This document shows, one piece after another, positions 34,084 through 42,368 of a DNA stretch of 64,000 bases. The position numbers and the translations under genes were made by a program. Source of the DNA: Simiduia agarivorans SA1 = DSM 21679 (GTDB lineage: Bacteria; Pseudomonadota; Gammaproteobacteria; Pseudomonadales; Cellvibrionaceae); NCBI RefSeq assembly GCF_000305785.2, contig NC_018868.3:3084270-3148269 (forward strand), read 5' to 3'. The stretch's first letter is position 1, and each line of letters opens with the position of its first letter. The notes beneath the pieces were generated by a model. The model saw only the letters and a program-made list of their open reading frames with translations, was not told where the DNA came from and did no database searches.

Positions 34084-35271
34084 GTGAACAAAATTCTCTA
34101 TGGGGTACAGGCGACGGGCAATGGTCATATCACGCGTGCGCGGTTATTGGTGCCTTGGTTGCGCCGCGTCGGCTTTGACGTAGATGTGCTAATCAGTGGT
34201 CGAGAGCGGACTAAACTGTTTGGCCTGGATGAGCTGGGGCATTACCGGTTCCGGCACGGATTTACCTTTGCGTTGGACGATGGCCGGGTCGATGTCGTAC
34301 GTACACTGTTAAATGCGCAGTGCAAGCGATTCTGGCGGGATGTTCGGAATCTGAGCTTAGATCAGTACGAATATATTCTTACCGATTTTGAACCGGTAAC
34401 GGCTTGGAGTGCCAGGTTGCAGGGGCGGGAATGCATTGGGATTGGCCATCAATACGCGTTTCAGTATGCGGTGCCAAAGCAGGGATTTGATCCCGTCGCG
34501 CGAGCGGTGATGCGTTGGTTTGCACCCGTGTCTTTATCTTTGGGATTGCATTGGGACGGCTTTGGGGCCCCGATTTTGCCACCCATCGTCGATACGGGTA
34601 CTCAACACCGTGCAAGCCTGCCAGGCCGGTATCTGGTGTATTTACCTTTCGATAGCATAACGCGGGTCATGCGCCTGTTGAATCAGTTTCCCGAGGTGCA
34701 ATTTACATACTATTGCGCGGTGGATAGCCCCCAAGGTGCTGGGCATATCCGGCAAAAACCGTACTCGCGGTCTGGTTTTCAGGAGGATTTGGCCGGTGTT
34801 GAGGGCGTGATCTGTGGGGCCGGTTTTGAGTTGCCCTCAGAGGCTTTACACGCGGGCAAGAAATTGCTGGTTCAGCCCCTGCGCGGACAATTCGAGCAGG
34901 CCTCCAATGCGAAAGCATTGCAATTATTATCGCTGGCATCGGTGATGCACGATCTCGATCCAGAGTCGCTGCGGGCATTTATTTGCCAGCCGCCCGCCAC
35001 CCCGATGCACTATCCCAATGTTGCCAAGGCGGTCGCCTTTTGGTTGCAGTCCGGCGCCAGAGAATCAGTCGATGCTCTGTCAAATCGATTGTGGCAAGCC
35101 GTGGCGATGGGTGCACCCCAGGCCGCATCGGGTATAAATCGTAGTTTTCTCAAGGCTGCTGAGCGTGCAGAGTATACGCCTGCGCCAGCGCGCGCAGTGC
35201 AGAGAGATACTGACGGATCAGTCGGGTCAGGTCTTCCTCGCTGGTCACAAACGGGCTCCGGCCAGGGTTGA
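34084..35271 (+). CDS. Glycosyltransferase, MurG/GT28-like (MJ1255-VC2487 type)
   Basis: A 395-residue GT-B protein. The N-terminal loop YGVQATGNGHITRARLL resembles the glycine-rich acceptor loop of MurG and of the MJ1255/VC2487 group, and the donor site is suggested by GVICGAGFELPSEALHAGKKLLVQPLRGQ-like sequence near residues 240-275 (Glu in the middle). Start GTG 34084 follows AGGAGG at 8 nt. The last 41 codons overlap the convergent secreted-protein gene; this low-complexity tail looks like run-on rather than folded domain. With the PAP2 gene it may form a two-gene lipid-glycan unit. Confidence 0.78.
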   Translation: MNKILYGVQATGNGHITRARLLVPWLRRVGFDVDVLISGRERTKLFGLDELGHYRFRHGFTFALDDGRVDVVRTLLNAQCKRFWRDVRNLSLDQYEYILTDFEPVTAWSARLQGRECIGIGHQYAFQYAVPKQGFDPVARAVMRWFAPVSLSLGLHWDGFGAPILPPIVDTGTQHRASLPGRYLVYLPFDSITRVMRLLNQFPEVQFTYYCAVDSPQGAGHIRQKPYSRSGFQEDLAGVEGVICGAGFELPSEALHAGKKLLVQPLRGQFEQASNAKALQLLSLASVMHDLDPESLRAFICQPPATPMHYPNVAKAVAFWLQSGARESVDALSNRLWQAVAMGAPQAASGINRSFLKAAERAEYTPAPARAVQRDTDGSVGSGLPRWSQTGSGQG

Positions 35272-35677
35272 AGTGGCTTAGAAAGCCGAGCCGCATGCGG
35301 CTGTAACTATTGTTGTAAGCGCTTGAAAATTCCATTGGGCCCATCGTAGGCCTTAATTTGGTGCGCAGAAAATAGTCTGCACATGCGACAAATCGCTCGT
35401 GTTTTTCAAAGACGACGCCGAAGAAACCTCTCACTCTGTCTTTGCGTTGCATGTCTTTGTCGAGCAGCCTATCTACGCTTTTTGGCCACTGGTTGAAATA
35501 GTCATCGATCAGATAGTCGCAATAATCGAGATTGATATAGTCGGGGTACTGGGTGCCGAAGGTTTTTTCTGCGTAAGCGCGGCCGGCAAGCTCTGTGTCA
35601 CTTAAGGGACCGGCAACGGAGGCAAATGAACAGCAAAGGCCCACTACAGACAACCAAAAACCAGCTATTTTCCTCAT
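35150..35677 (-). CDS. Exported hypothetical protein
   Basis: A 175-residue protein with a signal peptide (about 1-22, ending SVAG). The mature protein is helical, with cysteines in LDYCDYLIDDYF and VACADYFL and many Tyr/Asp residues; no family recognised. It overlaps the convergent glycosyltransferase by 122 bp. The DNA is less GC-rich than the surroundings. Confidence 0.65.
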   Translation of the reverse strand: MRKIAGFWLSVVGLCCSFASVAGPLSDTELAGRAYAEKTFGTQYPDYINLDYCDYLIDDYFNQWPKSVDRLLDKDMQRKDRVRGFFGVVFEKHERFVACADYFLRTKLRPTMGPMEFSSAYNNSYSRMRLGFLSHFNPGRSPFVTSEEDLTRLIRQYLSALRALAQAYTLHAQQP

Positions 35678-35785
35678 TGCATTATTCCCGTGATTTTTCG
35701 GTCATTATATGCGCAGACAGAAAAAATATTCCCCCTAGTATTTGCATCGGCTCACGACAGCCGGTGTTGGGCATGCCGGTGCGCA

Positions 35786-37216
35786 CTAATCCTCGTCGGC
35801 GTCGCTGCTATCATCGGTCATGCCCAGCTCTTTGAGCTTGCGCGTCAGCGTATTGCGGCCCCAGCCCAATAGGTTGGCGGCGTCGCGTTTGCGACCGGCG
35901 GTGTGCTTCAGAGCGGTTTCAATCAGCGCCTTCTCAAAGGTGGGCACTGCCTGGCTCAGAATGTCCTGTTGACCGCGCGCCAAGGCCTGGTCGGCCCAGG
36001 TGCGCAAGGCCTTGTCCCATTCGCCACTGACCGCGCCTTTCTCCTGCGCTTCCATCAGTTCCGGCGGCAGGTCGCTGACCTGTACCTCGCGACCCGAGGC
36101 CATGACGGTGATCCAGCGACAGCTGTTTTCCAGCTGGCGCACGTTGCCGGGCCAGTTCAGGTTACACAGAATATTCTCTGCATCTTTTTGCAGCACTTTG
36201 GGCTCCACGCCCAATTCGCGCGCGGCTTTTTGCAGGAAAAACTGCGCCAGTTTGGGTATGTCTTCCCGGCGTTCCGCGAGTTTGGGGATGTGAATGCGGA
36301 TGACGTTCAGGCGGTGGAACAAATCTTCGCGGAAGCGGTGATCGGCCACCAGCTTTTCCAGATTCTGGTGGGTGGCGGCGATAATACGCACGTTCACTTT
36401 TACCGGCGTATGGCCGCCCACGCGATAGAATTCGCCATCGGCCAGCACCCGCAATAACCGGGTTTGGGTATCCGCCGGCATGTCGCCGATTTCGTCCAGA
36501 AACAGGGTGCCGCCATTGGCCTGTTCAAACCGGCCCTGGCGCTGGCCGCCGGCACCGGTGAAAGCGCCTTTTTCATGGCCGAACAGTTCGGATTCGATCA
36601 GGTCTTTCGGAATGGCGGCCATATTGAGGGCGATAAACGGGGACTGTTTGCGGGGGCTGTGGCGGTGCAGCGCGCGCGCGACCAGTTCCTTACCGGTACC
36701 TGACTCGCCGTTGATCAATACCGTGATATTGGATTGCGAAAGCCGCCCGATAGCCCGGAAAACTTCCTGCATGGCCGGCGCTTCGCCGATGATTTCCGTG
36801 CTGATTTCGTCGTCTTCGGTTTTGGGCATCTGCGCCTTTTGTTCCTGCGCATGTGCAAGTGCGCGTTTGGTGACGGCGACGGCTTCGTCCACGTCAAACG
36901 GCTTGGGCAGGTATTCAAAGGCGCCGCCCTGATAAGCCTGAACCGCGCTGTCCAGATCCGAATGCGCGGTCATGATAATAACCGGTACATCCGGATGGGA
37001 TGCGTGCAGCTGCTCCAGCAGCGCAAGGCCATCGATACCGGGCATGCGAATATCGCTGACAATGGCGTCTGGCACTTCGCGGCCGATTTGGGTCAGCACA
37101 CTGTCGCCGGATTCAAAGCTGCGGGTTTCCATGCCGGCCTGTTGCAGGGACTTTTCCAGTACCCAGCGGATTGAGCGGTCGTCGTCGATGATCCAAACGC
37201 GGTTAGTGTTTTGCAT
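35786..37216 (-). CDS. ntrC: Nitrogen regulation response regulator NtrC
   Basis: A 475-residue sigma-54 activator. The receiver domain (about 1-120) has acidic residues at 11-13 and the phospho-acceptor Asp55 in VSDIRMPG. The AAA+ domain has Walker A GESGTGKE, the sigma-54 contact loop EKGAFTGA (about residue 215) and Walker B LFLDEIGDMP. A Fis-type HTH (RDAANLLGWGRNTLTRKLKELG) ends the protein. ATG 37216 lies inside the end of ntrB (14-bp overlap), so the pair is coupled. NtrC boxes occur upstream of both ntrB and glnA in this window. Confidence 0.96.
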   Translation of the reverse strand: MQNTNRVWIIDDDRSIRWVLEKSLQQAGMETRSFESGDSVLTQIGREVPDAIVSDIRMPGIDGLALLEQLHASHPDVPVIIMTAHSDLDSAVQAYQGGAFEYLPKPFDVDEAVAVTKRALAHAQEQKAQMPKTEDDEISTEIIGEAPAMQEVFRAIGRLSQSNITVLINGESGTGKELVARALHRHSPRKQSPFIALNMAAIPKDLIESELFGHEKGAFTGAGGQRQGRFEQANGGTLFLDEIGDMPADTQTRLLRVLADGEFYRVGGHTPVKVNVRIIAATHQNLEKLVADHRFREDLFHRLNVIRIHIPKLAERREDIPKLAQFFLQKAARELGVEPKVLQKDAENILCNLNWPGNVRQLENSCRWITVMASGREVQVSDLPPELMEAQEKGAVSGEWDKALRTWADQALARGQQDILSQAVPTFEKALIETALKHTAGRKRDAANLLGWGRNTLTRKLKELGMTDDSSDADED

Positions 37217-38279
37217 CGGGCTGTTCCATAGGTATGTAGATCGTGAATTGGGTTTGGCCGGGACGACTTTCGCATTCAATCAGGCCGTTGTGCTGATTGA
37301 TCAGTTGTTGCGAAATCGCCAGACCCAGGCCCGTGCCTTCAGCGCGGCCTGAAATCATCGGGTAAAAAATATCTTCAATGAGGCCGGTGGGGATGCCGGG
37401 GCCGTTGTCCACTATGTCGATTCGGCACACCAATGGATGGTGAACCCGGCCAATGGTGAACTGGCGTTGGATGCGTGACCGCAGGCAGATAACACCGTGC
37501 TCAACCTTGTTTTCCATCAGAGCCTGCATGGCATTGCGTACGATATTAAGCGTGGCCTGCAGCAATTGTTCGGCATCGCCGGGCAAGTCCGGAATGCTCG
37601 GGTCGTAATCGCGGGTGATGGTGACGGCGCCCGCGCTTTCGGCGTTGACCAGAACACACACGCGCTCGAGAATCTGGTGGATATTGATGGGTTGAAGATT
37701 GGGCGGCGTGCGCGGGCCCAGCATGCGATCCACCAGATTGCGCAGGCGATCCGCCTCTTCGATGATCACCTGGGTGTATTCCTTCAGCTCGCCTTCTTCC
37801 AGTTCCCGCGCCAGCAGTTGGGCGGCTCCGCGAATACCGCCAAGGGGATTTTTGATTTCATGGGCCATGCCGCGCACCAGATTGCGGCTGGTATCTTGCG
37901 CCGACAGCAAGGCTTCCTCCCGCGAAATCCGCAGCAGGCGGTCCAGCGGCTGAATCTCAATCAGCAGGCCGCGTGGATTGGCCAGCGGTGTCACGCTGTA
38001 ATCCACGGTGAGGTGGCTGCCGTGGCCGGTGGTCCATTCGGCCCGCCGACGGGTGAACTGGTGGTCGTTGGCGAGCGCCAGTTGCAGGTCCTTCAGGGCG
38101 GCTTCCGATTCGTGTACCACCGTGGCCAGGTTGACGCCCTCGACGCGCTCGCCGCTCACCGTCAGCAGCGCCTCGGCAGCCGGGTTCATGTGCCAGACGC
38201 GCAAATTGGCGTCGGCCACCACCACTGCAGTGTTCAGGCTGTCGAGCAGGTGCTTGTAGGAAACTTCGCTTTTGGTCAC
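37203..38279 (-). CDS. ntrB: Nitrogen regulation sensor kinase/phosphatase NtrB
   Basis: A 358-residue soluble sensor: PAS domain (about 8-115), HisKA domain with phospho-acceptor His in GMAHEIKNPLGGIRGAAQLL (about 138), and HATPase with the N box, the DNGPGIP G1 box and GTGLGLAIS G2 box. It phosphorylates or dephosphorylates NtrC under PII control. GTG 38279 is chosen because AAGG lies 8 nt upstream and the length matches E. coli NtrB; TTG at 38321 lacks a ribosome-binding site and overlaps the predicted sigma-54 promoter. Confidence 0.95.
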   Translation of the reverse strand: MTKSEVSYKHLLDSLNTAVVVADANLRVWHMNPAAEALLTVSGERVEGVNLATVVHESEAALKDLQLALANDHQFTRRRAEWTTGHGSHLTVDYSVTPLANPRGLLIEIQPLDRLLRISREEALLSAQDTSRNLVRGMAHEIKNPLGGIRGAAQLLARELEEGELKEYTQVIIEEADRLRNLVDRMLGPRTPPNLQPINIHQILERVCVLVNAESAGAVTITRDYDPSIPDLPGDAEQLLQATLNIVRNAMQALMENKVEHGVICLRSRIQRQFTIGRVHHPLVCRIDIVDNGPGIPTGLIEDIFYPMISGRAEGTGLGLAISQQLINQHNGLIECESRPGQTQFTIYIPMEQPDAKH

Positions 38280-38315
38280 GGCAATACCTTGGGCCCTTGG
38301 GCTATTGAGTTGCTT

Positions 38316-38334
38316 CTGCAAAAACCAAACCAGA
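38316..38334 (-). promoter_or_regulatory. Predicted sigma-54 promoter of ntrBC
   Basis: On the minus strand TGGTTTGGTTTTTGCA fits the -24/-12 pattern TGG-N9-TTGCA, with GG and GC exactly 10 nt apart. Predicted transcription would start near 38307, giving a 28-nt leader before ntrB. An NtrC box lies about 129 bp upstream of that point. Confidence 0.6.
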
Positions 38335-38423
38335 ATGGTGATTTTCCCGGTTGTGGTCGAAATGGGGGCATCTGCACGCGCGCAGACGGTGCGGCCTGTG
38401 GCTCTAGGCTAGCGCAAAAAAAA

Positions 38424-38448
38424 GCCTTGCACCATATTGGTGCAAGGC
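38424..38448 (-). terminator. Terminator of the DUF4124 gene
   Basis: A perfect 11-bp stem (GCCTTGCACCA / TGGTGCAAGGC) with a 3-nt loop, followed on the minus strand by eight T and on the plus strand by four T. It lies about 30 bp after the DUF4124 stop and upstream of ntrB. Confidence 0.88.
38428..38444. promoter_or_regulatory. NtrC-binding box inside the terminator stem
   Basis: TGCACCATATTGGTGCA is an exact match to the NtrC consensus TGCACC-N5-GGTGCA. Its centre is about 129 bp upstream of the predicted ntrBC start. The two other boxes in this window, upstream of glnA, share the GCACCA...TGGTGC core. Confidence 0.75.
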
Positions 38449-38477
38449 TTTTGTGGAGGGGTTTATTTTGGTGCTGA

Positions 38478-39008
38478 TCAGCCGCCGCGGGGAGATGGCT
38501 TGGGTGCTACGGTGCGGTGAACGTAAATGCTCATGGCGCCGGACTCGGCCAGTATGCGATCGTTCTGGTCGTAAATAATCACGGTCAGGCGGTGCTCGCC
38601 GCGTTCAATTTCCGGCACGGTGATACTGTTGCCCGTGGTGCTGCGGCCCAGCGGGCTGCCGTTGGACAGCAGTTGAAAGCGCAGGCCCGGGGTCAGTGGC
38701 CGGTTGGCTTCAAAATTGACCACCAGATCCCGCTCGCCCGGCGTCAACGTGGTGCCGGGTTGTGGGCCGGTAATCCGCACGCGGTAGGGCGGCAGTTCTG
38801 CCTGATTATCGGTTGGGTTGTCTGCCCGCTGGGGGGTATCGAACGCTGGGGCCCGGTTGGTCTCCCGAAGCTCGACTTCCTCCGCCCGCTCCGTTGGCCG
38901 ATCCGTGTAAATAACCCGACCGTTTTCATCGGTGGTTTTGTAGACCTGCGCGCTTGCCGGCAATGCAATCAACAGCGCCAGGCAGGCGGCGGTGAATGGG
39001 TGCTTCAT
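38478..39008 (-). CDS. Exported DUF4124 protein
   Basis: A 176-residue exported protein. The signal peptide (1-20, ending ASA) is followed by QVYKTTDENGRVIYTDRPTERAE, the DUF4124 domain pattern (VYKW-x-D-x-G-x-x-YSD). The C-terminal part, from about residue 80, has a beta-sandwich look (VRITGPQPGTTLTPGERDLVVNFE ... HRLTVIIYDQNDRILAE). The function is unknown; the gene sits between glnA and ntrB as in other gammaproteobacteria. ATG 39008 gives the signal peptide; upstream codons overlap the glnA terminator. Confidence 0.82.
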   Translation of the reverse strand: MKHPFTAACLALLIALPASAQVYKTTDENGRVIYTDRPTERAEEVELRETNRAPAFDTPQRADNPTDNQAELPPYRVRITGPQPGTTLTPGERDLVVNFEANRPLTPGLRFQLLSNGSPLGRSTTGNSITVPEIERGEHRLTVIIYDQNDRILAESGAMSIYVHRTVAPKPSPRGG

Positions 39009-39061
39009 GGCGGTATCCCTGTGGTTAGCCTCCCGTGAGTATATCGGTTGGACACAAAAAA

Positions 39062-39083
39062 GGCCCGCGGGTTCCCGCGAGCC
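39062..39083 (-). terminator. Intrinsic terminator of glnA
   Basis: GGCCCGCGGG pairs with CCCGCGAGCC (one mismatch) and is followed on the minus strand by seven T (A-run at 39055-39061). It lies about 40 bp after the glnA stop. Confidence 0.82.
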
Positions 39084-39124
39084 TTCTTCGTTTGCCATCG
39101 CCCTGTGCGGGCGATCACAACACC

Positions 39125-40525
39125 TTACACAGAGTAGTAGAGTTCGAATTCTACGGGGTGTGGTGTCATGTTTACTTTCTGGATGTCTGCTTTCTTCAGC
39201 TCGATGTAAGAGTCGATGAAGTCGTCAGAGAATACGCCGCCACGGGTCAGGAACTCGCGGTCTGCGTCCAGGTTGGCCAGGGCCTCTTCCAGGCTGGCAC
39301 ACACGGTCGGGATTTCCGCTTCTTCTTCCGGTGGCAGGTCGTACAGATCCTTGGAAGCAGCTTCGCCCGGGTGGATCTTGTTCTGAACGCCATCGAGGCC
39401 CGCCATCAGCAGTGCTGCAAAGCACAGGTAAGGGTTGGCAGTCGGGTCAGGGAAGCGGGTTTCAATACGCTTGGCCTTGGCGCTCTGTACGAACGGGATG
39501 CGGATAGAGGCAGAGCGGTTGCGGGCAGAGTAGGCCAGCATAACCGGTGCTTCGAAGCCGGGAACCAGACGCTTGTAAGAGTTGGTAGAGGCGTTACAGA
39601 AAGCGTTCAGCGCTTTCGCGTGCTTGATGATACCGCCCACGTAGTACAGGGCCGTTTCAGACAGGCCAGCATAGCTGTCGCCCGCGAACTGGTTGACACC
39701 GCCTTTGGAGAAAGACTGGTGTACGTGCATACCTGAACCGTTGTCACCGATCAGTGGCTTGGGCATGAAGGTAGCGGTTTTGCCGTAGGCGTGGGCTACG
39801 TTGTGTACGCAGTACTTCAGGATCTGAACTTCGTCAGCCTTCTTCACCAGGGTGTTGGCGCCAACACCGATTTCACACTGGCCAGCGTTGGCCACTTCGT
39901 GGTGGTGAATTTCAATTTCCAGGCCCATGGCTTCCATGGCGTTACACATGGCAGAGCGGATGTCGTGCAGGCTGTCTACGGGCGCTACAGGGAAGTAACC
40001 GCCTTTTACGCGTGGGGCGTGGCCGTGCTTGCCTTCCACTTCTTCGCCTGAGGACCAGGCCGCTTCTTCGGACTTGATCTTATAGAAAGACTCGCCCATG
40101 CCAGAGTTGTAGTGAACGCTGTCGAAGATGAAGAATTCGGGCTCTGGACCAAACAGGGCAGTGTCACCCAGGCCAGTAGAGGTCAGGTAGTCTTCGGCGC
40201 GCTTGGCAATAGAGCGTGGGTCGCGGTCGTAGCCCTGCATGGTAGAAGGCTCAACGATGTTGCAACGCACGTTGATGGTGGCTTCTTCGTAGAAGGGGTC
40301 CAGTACCGCTGACTCGTCGTCGGGCATCAGGATCATGTCGGATTCGTTAATGCCTTTCCAGCCAGAGATGGAAGAGCCGTCGAACATCTTGCCTTCTTCG
40401 AAGAAAGACTCGTTAACGGTGCTGGCGGGGTAGGTTACGTGCTGCTCTTTACCGCGTGTGTCGGTGAAGCGCAGGTCGATCCAGCGAGCTTCGTGCTCTT
40501 TAATCAGTTGTAACGTCTTTGACAT
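39125..40525 (-). CDS. glnA: Glutamine synthetase type I
   Basis: A 466-residue dodecameric enzyme joining ammonia and glutamate. Signatures: [12 protein letters not shown], the ATP-binding [36 protein letters not shown], and the adenylylation site [10 protein letters not shown] near residue 395, indicating GlnE control. ATG 40525 follows GGAGG and gives the family N-terminus (MSKTLQLI). Upstream lie a sigma-54 promoter and two NtrC boxes. Confidence 0.98.
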   Translation of the reverse strand: MSKTLQLIKEHEARWIDLRFTDTRGKEQHVTYPASTVNESFFEEGKMFDGSSISGWKGINESDMILMPDDESAVLDPFYEEATINVRCNIVEPSTMQGYDRDPRSIAKRAEDYLTSTGLGDTALFGPEPEFFIFDSVHYNSGMGESFYKIKSEEAAWSSGEEVEGKHGHAPRVKGGYFPVAPVDSLHDIRSAMCNAMEAMGLEIEIHHHEVANAGQCEIGVGANTLVKKADEVQILKYCVHNVAHAYGKTATFMPKPLIGDNGSGMHVHQSFSKGGVNQFAGDSYAGLSETALYYVGGIIKHAKALNAFCNASTNSYKRLVPGFEAPVMLAYSARNRSASIRIPFVQSAKAKRIETRFPDPTANPYLCFAALLMAGLDGVQNKIHPGEAASKDLYDLPPEEEAEIPTVCASLEEALANLDADREFLTRGGVFSDDFIDSYIELKKADIQKVNMTPHPVEFELYYSV

Positions 40526-40643
40526 GGATGCCTCCGAATGGTCAAACCGGTGTGTGAATTGTTGTGTTACATCGCGCCCTTCTTCTTTACTTGCGGTCAT
40601 CTGGCAATTGCAGTGTGGGGCGCCGATGAAGGGTGACTCGAGA

Positions 40644-40662
40644 GGGGCAAAATATATGCCAA
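40644..40662 (-). promoter_or_regulatory. Predicted sigma-54 promoter of glnA
   Basis: On the minus strand TTGGCATATATTTTGCC matches TGGCAY-N5-TTGC with GG and GC 10 nt apart. The transcript would begin near 40635, leaving a leader of about 110 nt before glnA. Confidence 0.75.
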
Positions 40663-40734
40663 TACTGTATTGCGTGAAAGACCCCAGAAATAGCGGGGCT
40701 CAGACGAAGGTACTGGCGTGCACAGGCTATTTTA

Positions 40735-40749
40735 GCACCACATTGGTGC
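40735..40749. promoter_or_regulatory. NtrC box 1 upstream of glnA
   Basis: GCACCACATTGGTGC, a near-perfect dyad, centred about 107 bp upstream of the predicted glnA start. Confidence 0.8.
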
Positions 40750-40764
40750 GCTGCATGCGCTAAA

Positions 40765-40779
40765 GCACCATTATGGTGC
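40765..40779. promoter_or_regulatory. NtrC box 2 upstream of glnA
   Basis: GCACCATTATGGTGC, a near-perfect dyad, centred about 137 bp upstream of the predicted start and 30 bp (three helical turns) from box 1, the same arrangement as the two strong NtrC sites of enteric glnA. Confidence 0.8.
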
Positions 40780-40828
40780 TTATGTTTGAGAGTGCTGCGC
40801 CACGGCAGGGCAAAGGTGTGCTCAGCAT

Positions 40829-40846
40829 GTATAATGCGCGCCCTTT
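40829..40846 (+). promoter_or_regulatory. thiI core promoter with GC-rich discriminator
   Basis: GTATAATGCGCGCCCTTT contains a consensus -10 (TATAAT) followed by GCGCGCC, the GC-rich discriminator typical of stringently controlled promoters. The same 18 bp occur in front of typA. The -35 region is weak. Confidence 0.6.
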
Positions 40847-40895
40847 TATCAGCCACCGAGCCGTCGCCACCATGTCAGGCGACCAGGATTGAGTC

Positions 40896-42368
40896 ATGCA
40901 TTTCATCGTTAAGCTTTTCCCGGAAATTACCATCAAGAGTGCGCCCGTGCGCAAGCGCTTCATCAAGCAGCTGCGCGACAACCTGCGCACCCAGCTTAGC
41001 CAGGTGGGCGAAGGTATTGCGGTATCGCGCGATTGGGAAAAGATTGAAGTGTCGTCCCCGTCCGATGATCCGGCCCTGTCCGCGCGGATTGCCGATGTGC
41101 TGGCGCGCACCCCCGGCATTGCCAACTTTGCCCGCGTGGTGGTGCACCCCTTTGTGGATATGCACGATGCGTTTGAGAAAACCCTGGCCATCTGGGGCGA
41201 GCAGTTGGCCGGTAAAACCTTTTGCGTGCGGGTCAAGCGCACTGGCAGCCACGATTTCTCCTCCATCGATGTGGAGAAGTATGTGGGCGGTGGCCTCAAC
41301 CAGCATTCGGAGGCGGCTGGCGTGCGCCTGAAAAACCCCGATCTCACCGTCAAACTGGAAATCCGCGACGACACCCTGTACGTGGTGGAAGAGCAGGTAA
41401 AAGGTCTGGGAGGCTTCCCCCTGGGTTCACAAGAGGGGGTGCTGTCGCTCATTTCCGGCGGCTTTGATTCCACCGTGGCCAGCTACCTGATGATCAAGCG
41501 CGGCGTGCGCACCCATTACTGCTTTTTCAATCTTGGCGGCCGTGCACACGAGCTGGGCGTAAAAGAGGTGGCGTTTTATCTGTGGAACAAGTTTGGCTCT
41601 TCGCACCCGGTGAAATTTGTCACCGTGCCGTTTGAAGGCGTGATTGAGGAAATCCTCAAAAACGTGGACAACAGTTACATGGGCGTGGTGCTCAAGCGCA
41701 TGATGCTGCGCGCGGCCAGCAAGGTGGCGGCCGAGATGGAGATTCAGGCGCTGGTGACGGGTGAAGCGGTGGCCCAGGTGTCGAGCCAGACCCTGCCCAA
41801 CCTGGCGGCCATCGATGCGGTCACCGATACCCTGGTATTACGCCCACTGGTGGTCATGGATAAGGGCGACATCATCGACATCGCCCGCGCCATCGGCACC
41901 GAGGATTTTGCCGCCGCCATGCCCGAGTACTGCGGGGTGATTTCCGTTAAGCCCACCACGCGCGCGAAAATGGACCGGGTGCTGGAAGCCGAGGCCAAGT
42001 TTGACTTTGCGCGTCTGGACGCCGCCATCCAGGATCGTAAAACCCAGTATATTCAGGATGTGGTAGCCGATCTGGGCGAGGAGATCTCCGTCCAGCAGGT
42101 GGCCGACCCCGCCAATGCGGTGGTTATTGATATCAGGCATCCCAATGAAGAAGAGTTGCGTCCGTTGCGGTTGACCAACGTGGAGGTGCTCAGGATTCCT
42201 TTCTACACCCTGTCCAGCCAATTTGCGTCACTCGATGCGGGCAAACAGTACCTGCTCTATTGCGACAAAGGTGTGATGAGCCAGTTGCACGCCGAGCACC
42301 TCACCGCCGAGGGTGCTACCAACGTGGGTGTTTACCGGCCAGAGGCCAAGGTGGGCTGCAGCCTTTAA
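40896..42368 (+). CDS. thiI: tRNA 4-thiouridine synthase / thiamine sulfur carrier enzyme ThiI
   Basis: A 490-residue protein with an N-terminal ferredoxin-like and THUMP domain (to about 165), a PP-loop ATPase domain (ISGGFDSTVASYLM near 187) and a C-terminal rhodanese domain (VIDIRHPNEEE) with the persulfide Cys in LLYCDKGVMSQLH. It thiolates U8 of tRNA and supplies sulfur for the thiamine thiazole. The extra rhodanese domain is the form found in enterobacteria and relatives. Monocistronic, with its own promoter. Confidence 0.96.
   Translation: MHFIVKLFPEITIKSAPVRKRFIKQLRDNLRTQLSQVGEGIAVSRDWEKIEVSSPSDDPALSARIADVLARTPGIANFARVVVHPFVDMHDAFEKTLAIWGEQLAGKTFCVRVKRTGSHDFSSIDVEKYVGGGLNQHSEAAGVRLKNPDLTVKLEIRDDTLYVVEEQVKGLGGFPLGSQEGVLSLISGGFDSTVASYLMIKRGVRTHYCFFNLGGRAHELGVKEVAFYLWNKFGSSHPVKFVTVPFEGVIEEILKNVDNSYMGVVLKRMMLRAASKVAAEMEIQALVTGEAVAQVSSQTLPNLAAIDAVTDTLVLRPLVVMDKGDIIDIARAIGTEDFAAAMPEYCGVISVKPTTRAKMDRVLEAEAKFDFARLDAAIQDRKTQYIQDVVADLGEEISVQQVADPANAVVIDIRHPNEEELRPLRLTNVEVLRIPFYTLSSQFASLDAGKQYLLYCDKGVMSQLHAEHLTAEGATNVGVYRPEAKVGCSL

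Noticed and set aside
38281..38321. TTG at 38321 as ntrB start
   Set aside because: There is no ribosome-binding site, it would lie within the predicted sigma-54 promoter, and GTG 38279 has a good one and fits the family length.
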